From Nannobrachium achirus (lineage: Eukaryota > Chordata > Actinopteri > Myctophiformes > Myctophidae), in the NCBI GenBank assembly GCA_963921795.1, contig OY997652.1, forward strand, positions 61,727,256-61,791,255: a stretch of 64,000 nt of DNA, written 5' to 3'. Below the pieces are notes generated by a model that was given only the letters and a program-made list of their open reading frames with translations, had not been told where the DNA came from and made no database searches. Below, piece after piece: positions 53,960-64,000 of the stretch; the stretch's first letter is position 1, and each line of letters begins with the position of its first letter. The position numbers and the translations under genes are program-made.

Positions 53960-55104
53960 TTAGCGTGTTAGCTGTTAGCGTGTTAGCTGGTAGGGAGGTG
54001 TAGGTGGTGGAGGAGAGGAGGAGAGGGAGAGATAAGTGTTTATTCATTGTTTGTTCGTCTGTTCATCTGTCTGTTTTTGTGTCTGTACGTTGTCTGTGTG
54101 ATATCTGTTTTGAGGGCGAGGGGGAGGGAGAGAGAGGGGAGTTAGTATAGTTTAGTATCCGTGTTTTTTTTTTGGGGGGGGGAGGCATGAAGCGTAGCCG
54201 GGGTTCGCTGCCGAGCAAGGGACAGTCAAAGCCGACACTGCAAGTGTTGAAACGCCATGTTGACAAAATGACAGTCACAGATGAGGAGCTAGAACCTGAG
54301 CCCATTCCGTTTCTCAGTCAAGTTGGGCGCCGTAGTGGCAGGACGGCAAGCGTAAACCCCGACGTGGATACTGATGATGATGATGATGAAGGACCGCAAC
54401 CCAGCGCCAAGCAGGCTCTGTGCGTGCACGACATTGGTAAGAATTGAAACGTGAAATGACATTGTGTTTTATTAGGCATAAATGCAAACACTCAAATAAG
54501 TCAAGGAAGCACAGAAAATGTCTTTGCTGCCTACACAATCAAATGTGTATTATAACATCAGTCACTTAGATCCTAAAGTAGGGTTTTGTGTTCATCATTC
54601 ATCTTTTTTTTTTGCTGGTGCCAACACATGCACAAAACGTACAGTCTGTTGATGTTGCTGCTGCAGAAATGCACTACAGTCAAACAAACTTCCTAAAGGA
54701 AGCTCAACATCTATGCTGACTTGTTTCCATATGTGTCCTATATTCAATTCATAAAACAAGAAATAAAAACACTGCACAACTGGCACGTGCACACATAGAC
54801 ATCAAAGGGGGCTGTATCTATGTAAAAAAAGTGCCCTTTCCATGCCATACATGAAGGCAGCAATCAAGAGAATTGCCTTGTCCAAACTCTCCTGAACTTG
54901 AATGAATTATTTTATGTTGAAAGAAGTGCCCTCTCTGTAAAAATCCATGCCGTTACGGCACATCTCAAATATTGACTTGATTATGCTTAGTTCAGTGTGG
55001 TATCACACACCGTAAATAGCAGACCTCCAAGCTCACAACGCTGTATGTGCCCTCTCTCCAGACCATGCTTAGTTCAGTGTGGTATCACACAGTCACACAC
55101 CGAA

Positions 55105-55175
55105 AAAATAGCAGACATCCAAGCTCACAACGCGCCGCACAGCGACACGTTGTGAGCATGGAGGTCAGCTATTTT
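55105..55175. repeat. Common palindrome in piggyBac intron 1
   Basis: AAAATAGCAGACATCCAAGC with GCGCCGC inner stem and AGCATGGAGGTCAGC. A half copy precedes it at about 55014-55045. Closest relative is the copy at 996. Confidence 0.82.
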
Positions 55176-56126
55176 GAGCTTGGAGGTCTATTTTCGGTGT
55201 GTGAGGTCTATTTGTGATATTTCCACCAAAAGGCCCTTGTTGAAATCTCTAACTAACATTCTCTGCACGTTCCTGCTGCAGATGCAGATTCAGATTCTGA
55301 GGAGGAGGAGGAGGAGGAGAGGAGAGGCGGGCCTCGCCGGGCAAGACTTGAGTCCAGTTCTTCAAGTTCAGGTCACTAGATAAAATCACATTTCTGTTGT
55401 TCAAATGTATGTATAATTTACATCAAAGTCATGGAACACACAGATGCATGCATGACTGGGTATGATGCTGGGGTTGAATATATATTATTTTCCTAATTTA
55501 TTTTCCCTTTGTCACCAATGGAAAATGTTGTGATTACAGTGGATGATGATGATGCAGAGATCTTCCTGACTCAACACGGAGGACAATCCCAGTCCAGGCA
55601 TGCAGGTACGTACATACAGTAAATACAAAAGAAATCTTGCATTCATGTAGTTTACATTCTGTATATACGTTCTTGCTAAATGGGAAATGATTTGTGATTA
55701 CAGAGGACGCAGAGGGGAGTGGAATTGTCCCTCCCAGGTTGCAGACCCAGTAGTGAGATGATGGCTAGATGTCTAAATAGTAAGTTGATTTGATGTGCAT
55801 GATTTTTACTATTTCACTGGGACACTGATGGGATGAGGGACACTGAGATGGAGGGAGAGCCATGATTTTATTTCACTGGGGTTTCAGACACACTGACGGA
55901 GGACCAGCCAGGACCACCACCTTCTGCTGCTGCTGGCCCATCCGTTCACCGCAAGTCTAAGAAGAAAAGTGGTGAGAAACGTTTCTGCTCATATGTCCAT
56001 CCTTATTCTGGCTTTACTTGCAGCATGGCAAGGCCATAGAGGTCAAAATCATTTTGATATCTGTCAATGTAACTTCAGTTGAATCACTTACAGTTGAAGT
56101 CTACAGTGTACCATGTCTGTTCACAA

Positions 56127-56202
56127 ACAATAGCCGATCTACAAGCTCACAACATGGCACAATGTGATGTGATGTGGTGTGAACTTGTAGATCGGATATT
56201 GT
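56127..56202. repeat. Common palindrome in piggyBac intron
   Basis: ACAATAGCCGATCTACAAGC faces ACTTGTAGATCGGATATTGT. The inner stem is replaced by GTGATGTGATGTGGTG. Duplicated at 57207-57282. Confidence 0.85.
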
Positions 56203-56285
56203 AGGTGAAGGATGATTAGGATATTTACAGGGCTGCCCTGAGCCAAAATGTTTGAGAAATACACACACCACATGAATGAAAACAA

Positions 56286-56317
<32 letters not shown>

Positions 56318-57206
56318 TGGTAAATGTTTTTCTATGATTTACAGCTGGTGGCAGGCGCAGAAGAACGGATGCTCCAGAGTGGGTTGATGAACGCAGATGG
56401 AGCCCCAGGCAGTTTCCGGACTTCCGGGCCCTCGTGGGAGAGCAGCAGATCTCCTGTCAGACAACCCTGTAGACTATGCAATATGGAGATTGATGCAAGT
56501 GACAGACTTCATAAAATCCGCCCCATCCTGGACATGCTGCTCAGAAAGTTCAAGGAGAAGTATAAACCTCACCAAAACGTCAGAATCGATGAGGGCACAC
56601 TCCTATGGCGCGGGCGGCTGAAGTTCAGAGTGTACAACCCAGCAAAACCCATAAAGTATGGCATAAAAAGCTACGTGCTGGCCGACTCCAAAAATGGTTA
56701 CTGCTACACCATGAAGCCCTACTGCGGCATCAAGACTTCCCTGATGGACACAGTGAGCCGTCCATTCCTGATGGAGGGACAGGGCTATCGTGTCTTCCAG
56801 TACAATCTATACAACAGTGTTCAAATGTCGCAGCTCCTCCTCAGTCACAGCATCCACTCGTGTGGCACGCTTCGTCAGAACAGGGGAGAACCGCCATCCA
56901 TCCGAGAAGTGCAGCTGTCTAACCTGAAAGTAGGGGAAACGGTGTCTCGCCACACTGATGATGTCATGGTCCTGGCCTGGAGGGACAAACGTATAGTCCG
57001 CATGATATCCACCTTCCACCAGGATGAGACGAAAACTGTTCAGGTGAGAACCGTTTCTGCTCATCACACACAATATGTCCATCCTTATTCTGGCTTTACT
57101 TGCAGCATGGCAAGGCCATAGAGGTCAAAATCATTTTGATATGTCAATGTAACTTCAGTTGAATCACTTACAGTTGAAGTCTACAGTGTACCACGTCTGT
57201 TCACAA

Positions 57207-57282
57207 ACAATAGCCGATCTACAAGCTCACAACATGGCACAATGTGATGTGATGTGGTGTGAACTTGTAGATCGGATATTGT
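57207..57282. repeat. Duplicate of the piggyBac-intron palindrome
   Basis: Identical over the hairpin to 56127-56202, carried along by the internal tandem duplication. Confidence 0.88.
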
Positions 57283-57937
57283 ATGTGAATGTTCTCTACC
57301 AGAATAGGGATGCAGAATAAGAACAGTCCAGTCTAATGATATTCACAAGTGTTGCTCATGACATAGACTGTATCTTAGGGGGAAATGTTTACATAATATG
57401 TACATACAGTAATGACATACAGTTCTAAAAGAAAATAACAAAATTCAGGGGTGCCGTGGATGATTAGGATATTTACAGGGCTGCCCTGAGCCAAAATATT
57501 TGAGAAATACACACACCACATGAATGAAAACAATATATATATATTTTTTATGGTAAATGTTTTTCTATGATTTACAGTTGGTGCCAGCGCAGAAGAACGG
57601 ATGCTTCCGAGTGGGTTGATGAACGCAGATGGAGCCCCAGGCAGTTCACTGGACTTCCGGGCCCTCGTGGGAAAGCAGCAGATCTCCCCAGACAACCCAG
57701 TAGACTTTGCAGAGCTGTTCCTCAACGAAGAGGTGCTTCAGCATATCGTAGAGCAGACCAATCTCTATGCTGACCGAGCTGCCTTTCTCAAGGGTCCGTG
57801 CTTGGAAGGAGGTGACAGTGGAGGAACTGAAGACATTCCTGGGCCTACAGTTTCTCACTGGCCTAGTGTGGAAACCAAGCCTCGAGAGCTACTGGGCCAC
57901 AGATTACATGGTCCTCTATCACTCAGTTGTCAAAAAG

Positions 57938-59559
57938 GTTCAAGGTTGTACTTTATTGTTACGTCTTTTGTAATAAAAATAAATCAAATGACCAGTCTGT
58001 CTTTTTATCAAATGTGTTGATAGAACTAGCCTGTTTCAACTATCATACTGCAGTGTAGGTGAACACCCCATGGGCCCTTACGGGTCCATTTGGTTCCATG
58101 TTACGTTGTAGAGTGCATTCATTATGGCTTGTTTTCTAGGCTCTGATGTGTCATAGTAAATTGGGTTCCCTTCATATGTCTTGTCTTTTCATCAAACGTG
58201 TTGATACTGTAGATCTAGCCTGTTTCAACTATCTATACTGTATAGGTGGTAAATGGTAAACACTCACGTTATTTGTCTAAGTGGGGTACAATGAGTTTCA
58301 AGAATTCAAACTGTAAACGCAATCTAAAAGCATCAAATCTCTCCATTCCCATAATTCAGTAAATGTACTTACTTTCTAAGTAATTGTCCATCACATACAT
58401 ACCTGGCTACCTAACTGACCATTACATGGTCCTCTGAGAGTACTCAGAGAGTAAAAATTGACCCGTAAGGGTCCATTTGGTTCTATTTGTACACTATTTC
58501 ATGATGGTAGCCAGAGATGGGTGTAATGATATGGAATGGACACATGAGGGGGCTAAACCTCCCTTCATCACAGCAGTCTATGCAGGCACTTACTATTTAC
58601 AGAAAATGTCAAAAAGACAACCTTTTATTCTAATGTATAATGAAAGACAGCAATTCAAAGGGTTGTTTGAGATATTTGCTGTAAAAGTTGAGCATTTTAT
58701 GTTGGTCTGGCAATATTTCACAATATTTGGCAATATTTTTCTTCTCTTGAGAGGTGATTTAGGTCAGAAAATATTGTAACCTTTTGGTCATAACTTCGAA
58801 AGGAAATGTCATATGAACTTAGAATTTTTTTTCGTAGAATAAAGAACATCCTCAGGCTTTCAAAACAGGTATCACATTTCCAAATAGTCCTGGTTGAAAT
58901 TACTTACTGGCAGAATATATACAAAACATGTGTTTTTCTCTGACATCCATTTCTGTGAAACACTATTACATAGAATATTGTACTTTGACGATGTGAACAT
59001 CAAAATTTCAGAAAATAATGATGCAGCTGTCTAGTTTCTCTGAAAAAAAAATGATGACTCACAACATATTCTTTCATGGAGTTTTTGCCTTTGAAATGCT
59101 AAAAGTTACCACAAAACAAAGCACTATTTTGATAATCTTTTTTTATAAATATGACTAATATGACTATATATGATGAATATTTTTTACTTTCAACCCTTCA
59201 CCAGTAAAGTGAACATCCTAAAGATTATTTTTCATATAGGCCATGTTGAGATAGAGGCAACAGTGACCGCTCTGTCGCATTGTCAAACATAAAAATGCGA
59301 TTATCTCAGAACTAGTTTGAAAGGGAAGATATAGCAGATGACGCTCTCAATTCAACAGCAAAGGAATTCTACATGGAACCTTTTTTTAGACTCAACGCTC
59401 TTCAACATATGAAAGAATAAACCCTAAAGTTTATCCTGATGTGTTTGTTGTTCATATAGCACTTCTACACAAAGAGTTACAGCTGTTTTAAAAATGAATG
59501 GGAGTGAATGGTGGCAGGGACCTTTTTCTGATTTGGAAGAAACCTTGGCGGCAAATGTG
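57938..59559. other. 3' non-coding part of the piggyBac element
   Basis: AT-rich, with repeats of gggtccatttggttcnatt (58083, 58469; also 61280 in reverse outside). No exon for the missing transposase C-terminus is visible. Confidence 0.4.
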
Positions 59560-59664
59560 TTAAGTTGAATCATCCACTCATTTGGTTCTGTCAACAACAC
59601 ATCTCTGACAGAATCTTCCCTCCCCTCCCCAAGTCCCATGGTAGCTTGTTAGGCACAGAGAGCC

Positions 59665-60985
<1,321 letters not shown>

Positions 60986-60989
60986 GGCA

Positions 60990-62210
60990 GAGTGGTCTGG
61001 TTGCAGACGTGCAGCAGACAGAACAGTTTCTATAGCTACTGCTCTGCTAGCTCCTGGTCTAATCAAAGGCTCTCTGCAGGGAGCCAATCATACACTGATG
61101 TGCAGCAAATGGACATTTTTTCTCTCTCTTTTTTTGGCTAACGCAAATCGTGTCTCAACTGCTAACTCAGACACTGAGAACCCCCCCCCCCCCCTCCCCC
61201 TACTCTAACTCTTAAAACAATCCAATACAGCAGTGTTTCTCAAATGTTATATTTCAAGGTCTTCCCCCTTAACTCTTGACAGTGTACAAATGGAACCAAA
61301 TGGACCCTAACAGGTGTACATGTACACTGTCAGAGTTACAGACTTTTAAGGGTCAATTTAGACCCCCTAAGCCTAAAGGAATCCACTCTTTGAGACCACT
61401 GCAATACAAGACCAGCCACAACAGCAAGAACACAACACCCCCTCCGCCCTGATCTCTCCCCCCAGCAAAAAACTAAAAAGCAATACAATACTTTCAAGGT
61501 AAACCGAGCAGGATTTTGGTCTCTTTGAAATAAGCATGAAGTCGGATTTATATTCAGTACATCAGGCTATTTGAACATCATCATAAAAAACAAGTCAACT
61601 TAGTAGTTGAGGACAATGTGGCCATGTGTGAGTCATGCCGGACTCAGAGATTAGCTGGTCACAGACTGACAGGCGGTCGGACAGATGGACACACGGAAAT
61701 AGCAGATCTACAAGATCACAACGTGTCGGCTACTTTCACCACTTCGCAGTTGTTCTTTACATTTAATGTTTGTTTGTTTTTCAATTAAATTCATAAATAT
61801 ATTAATTAATGTTGGAGAACCCAGAACAGTCCCCATTGATGTCCAGTTGTGCGATACCCGTTGTATCAGTCTGTGATGTCTCCAAATGTGGGCATTGTCT
61901 CAGCATTTGGCGGTTGCCATGGTGGCGACGGTTAGTATCAGTGATGTCAGTATGCTCATCTCCAAATTTGGGCATTGTTTCAGCATGCGGCTGTCACCAT
62001 GGTGGCTGTCAGCATGCTCATCTCGCAAATTTGGGCATTGTTTCAGCATGTGGCTGTTACCACTGTTTAGTATCAGTGATGTCAGCATGCAGACAGACGG
62101 TCAGACAGACAGAATTTCGGTGGATGAATAGTTAAGAGATGAGTTCAGTGCATCGGAGGGCTGAAGGCGCCAAATGCGTTCAGGTCCCCCAGTTCTATTG
62201 TTTATTGTTA
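60990..62210. other. Unassigned sequence with triplicated segment
   Basis: 61880-62060 holds three imperfect copies of a roughly 60-bp unit (aatttgggcattgtttcagc, atggtggc, gtcagcatgctcatctc). A C-run is at 61181-61194. A half palindrome is at 61695-61738. Confidence 0.5.
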
Positions 62211-62517
62211 CAATTTGGTGCTTCTTGCATATAGCTATCGGCAAAGCTCTTGGCTTTGCCACTTATGCATTTATAATATCGCTGAGTCCCAGTTAACCAC
62301 CACTCTATTTTACATCAGCAGCGCCTTCAAATCGCATAGCGATAAAAGCTTCAGGGCGGGCAGGAGAGAGACGGCAATTAGGGCTGAGGCATTGACCCGA
62401 CTTTTACAGTGGTGGTCTTCAACAGGGTGTGTCCGAGACCCAGAGTTATTACGGGGGGTCCTCCAAATCATTGTGTGATAGAAACCCTTTTTTCTTTTTC
62501 ATATTTACACTTGAACA

Positions 62518-62940
62518 CTAGTGTCCATATCGGAGAACTTTACATACATAAGGATAATACAGACAACAAGAGCAAAGTCCACACCTAGCCTTCCTCTGGC
62601 CAAACTCCTGATTAAGCCTTAAAGTCAACTGATCGACAAAGGACCATTTTAGTCTGACCTTATTGTATTCTGGAACACCGTATCTCCTTCCTGAAGGCAG
62701 CATCCTATATTCTCTATGCAACACATGGCTACTATTAGAGGTAATATTTCTTGCCAACCTTAGAATGCTGTTATCATACGTAGTCGTATATAGCCTCTGA
62801 AGTGGTTGTCCAACTATCTTTGAACAAATGTCAGTTGTTGCAGCAGTTGTGACTTTAGGGCTGCAGACAAGCATCCATTGAAGAACACTCATAATAACAG
62901 AAGTGATAAAACATAAGAAGAATCTGTCTACTAGCACCAA
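62518..62940 (-). mobile_element. LINE reverse transcriptase C-terminal fragment
   Basis: An open 140-codon frame with IVGQPLQRLYTTTYDNSILR, ILRLARNITSNSSHVLHREY and MLPSGRRYGVPEYNKVRLKW. The LPSGRRY block before a basic motif is characteristic of fish non-LTR C-termini. The upstream polymerase domain is missing, so the copy is 5'-truncated. Confidence 0.75.
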
Positions 62941-63268
62941 AAGATCTTAAACTGCAAAGGAAGAAGATTCTTTGCTTTGTTTTCTTACACACAGATTCAA
63001 ACTGATCTTTCTTTTACTTGTCACAGAGTATTTCTACATTGCAGTATTGTGAAAAATGTGAGTGCTTTTTACACCACTTTAGCACAAACCGCATACACAC
63101 AATTGAGTGCGTGAATTTACATTCTCCCTCTCTCTCTTTCAAAACAAGCACCACACCCCACAGACCTGAGGAAGTCTGACCTTTAGACGGTGTACGGTCA
63201 CCCACCCAGTCATTAGGACATTTAGGCCTGAACACATTATGACGCAATATTTTATGCTTTAAATATAA

Positions 63269-63342
63269 AAAAATAGCAGATATACAAGCTCACAGCGCGG
63301 CACCGAGTGCCGCCGCTGCGAGCTTGTAGATCTGCTATTTTT
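63269..63342. repeat. Common palindrome, one-base insertion in stem
   Basis: GAGTGCCGCCGCTGCGAGC has an additional C compared with sisters, creating a bulge. Confidence 0.87.
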
Positions 63343-63694
63343 GAAAAATCGTGAAAATTAGAATTTTGACCCGATTCTACAAGTGTCTTTTGAATCCTTC
63401 TAAGATTTTTTGGAAAAAACCTATGTTTCTATGTCAGCAATCTGGCCAGCCATCGTCAAAGAAAAGGTCCCTTTTCACTTGGAGCTCAGTTAGTCTGTTC
63501 TTGAGAGACTACTATGTCAGTGGTGCTCAAACCTTTTCACGTGAAGGACCCCCAAAATGATATGTATTTGGCCACGGACCCCCATTTCAAAATATCTAGT
63601 TCCAGGGACCACCCAGAAGCAAAATTTGAGTTACAATCGTTCGCTTTGAAAATACATATATTCAAAGATTTGCACACATTTTCACGACTTTTTC

Positions 63695-63767
63695 AAAAAT
63701 AGCAGATCTACAAGCTCACAGCGCGGCACTCGGTGCCGCGCTGTGAGCTTGTATATCTGCTATTTTT
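63695..63767. repeat. Common palindrome, GCGGCAC class
   Basis: TCACAGCGCGGCAC TCG GTGCCGCGCTGTGA: the A/T pair here replaces the G/C pair of other copies, fully compensated. Confidence 0.92.
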
Positions 63768-64000
63768 CACTGGTTAAAGCATTCAATAATTCTAGGCCTA
63801 AATGGGTTAGAATAGGCCACTTCCTTTTCTGTTCTTTCTTTTTGGAAGGGGGAGGTGGGGGGGAGAAATGTCATCCTCCCCAATTACGATATTTCCTCTA
63901 ACCCAGGGGCGTCAATTGGGTATGGCAGGGGTATGCAGCTGCCATACCCTGGGTCCAGGGGGGGAAATAAAAGTTACTTTTAAATATGAATCCATGAATG

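Larger units (their letters stand above)
55971..57715 (+). repeat. Tandem duplication inside the piggyBac gene
   Basis: 55971-56480 and 57043-57715 are two copies of the same intron plus the start of the next exon. Both contain the hairpin at 56127 or 57207 and the acceptor before the RRTDA/AEERM coding start. The second copy has about 150 bp of additional sequence (57290-57450). The duplication splits the transposase into two complementary fragments. Confidence 0.85.
54187..57937 (+). pseudogene. piggyBac-type transposase gene, spliced and broken
   Basis: Exons by splice sites and phase: 54187-54436 (MKRSRGSLPSKGQSK and an acidic tract), 55282-55371, 55540-55605, about 55704-55737, 55888-55971, 56345-57043 and 57578-57937. 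The 56345-57043 exon carries the catalytic core: VRIDEGTLLWRGRLKFRVY, PIKYGIKSYVLAD and WRDKRIVRMIST (DDE_Tnp_1_7 family). The first and third catalytic Asp (IDE, WRDKR) are present. The usual second one (DN in the VDNFYTS block) reads YN (FQYNLYNS), so the enzyme should be inactive. Exon 56345 has an in-frame stop and lacks the segment that precedes the core. That segment (DFAELFLNEEVLQHIVEQTN, then WKEVTVEELKTFLGLQFLTG) occurs instead in the last exon, with a frameshift. The C-terminal part is missing. Confidence 0.88.
53330..59563 (+). mobile_element. Decayed piggyBac-type transposon
   Basis: Proposed borders are TTAA at 53330-53333, reading TTAACACATCCTGTGCCAA inward, and TTAA at 59560-59563, reading TTAACACATTTGCCGCCAA inward from the other strand. 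The right end closely resembles the ends of the small TTAA elements at 13366, 22039 and 30225 (TTAACNCATTTNCNGCC). Inside are a TATA box, transposase exons and 1.6 kb of non-coding 3' sequence. It lies antisense in a dab2ip intron. The transposase identity is strong; the outer borders are inferred. Confidence 0.6.
63218..63809. mobile_element. Composite MITE copy near window end
   Basis: Reads ggacatttaggcctgaacac at the left and taggcctaaatgggtta at the right. Palindromes at 63269-63342 and 63695-63767. The terminal TTAA is degraded on both sides. Confidence 0.65.

Noticed and set aside
57044-57937. A second, independent piggyBac insertion
   Set aside because: Intron, palindrome and exon start match 55972-56480 nearly base for base and no TTAA ends lie between; an internal duplication explains it better.
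62408-62530. Distinct new element near the right edge
   Set aside because: It is a truncated copy of the CAGGGGTCTTCAAC hAT family (tcttcaacagggtgtgtccg, ggggtcctccaaatc) seen in full at 36287-36724.

Overview
This is a vertebrate, almost certainly teleost, nuclear DNA window. It has AT-rich introns packed with nested transposable elements, long (CA)n and (GA)n arrays, tRNA-derived SINEs of fish type and spliced genes. It contains the 3' part of one cellular gene on the minus strand: dab2ip, the DAB2-interacting Ras GTPase-activating protein (AIP1). Fourteen consecutive exons can be placed from 48046 down to the stop codon at 5905, and every intron phase matches. Together they encode 841 residues: the second half of the RasGAP domain (exons at 48046-33787), the serine/proline-rich C-terminal region (31436-15862) and the terminal coiled coil with its conserved tail (9549-5905). 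The exons for the start of the gene lie beyond the right edge, so 48047-64000 is one intron that continues outside the window. A 3' UTR follows the stop; a polyadenylation site near 2065 is only a suggestion.

Everything else is mobile or low-complexity DNA. hAT-type miniature elements (MITEs) can be delimited with 8-bp target-site duplications at 2667-2992, 4650-5032, 13109-14098, 22640-23372, 36287-36724, 37674-38215, 47374-47889 and 48734-49282. piggyBac-type elements with TTAA ends lie at 7127-7588, 8002-8473, 13366-13827, 22039-22446, 25122-25519, 43621-44041 and 51640-52245. A larger, decayed piggyBac transposon sits in the right-hand dab2ip intron, probably 53330-59563. It keeps a TATA box, several 5' transposase exons and a catalytic-domain exon, but it carries an internal tandem duplication, a deletion, a frameshift and a lost catalytic aspartate. 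There are also several tRNA-derived SINEs, two LINE 3' fragments, two very long palindromes (19173-19766 and 16695-17077) and a 1.3 kb polypurine tract (59665-60985).

The most striking signal is a short palindrome that recurs about 56 times, roughly once per 1.1 kb. Its arm core is TAGCAGATCTACAAGC, followed by a GC-rich inner stem and a loop of 0 to about 5 nt. It occurs inside hAT MITEs of several families, inside piggyBac-type MITEs, and inside two introns of the piggyBac transposase gene. Inner stem and outer arm differ between copies, but the two arms of each copy mostly change together. The palindrome therefore behaves as a module shared by unrelated transposon superfamilies and kept self-complementary by some process. 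I know of no named family that matches; a repeat-library search is the decisive test.
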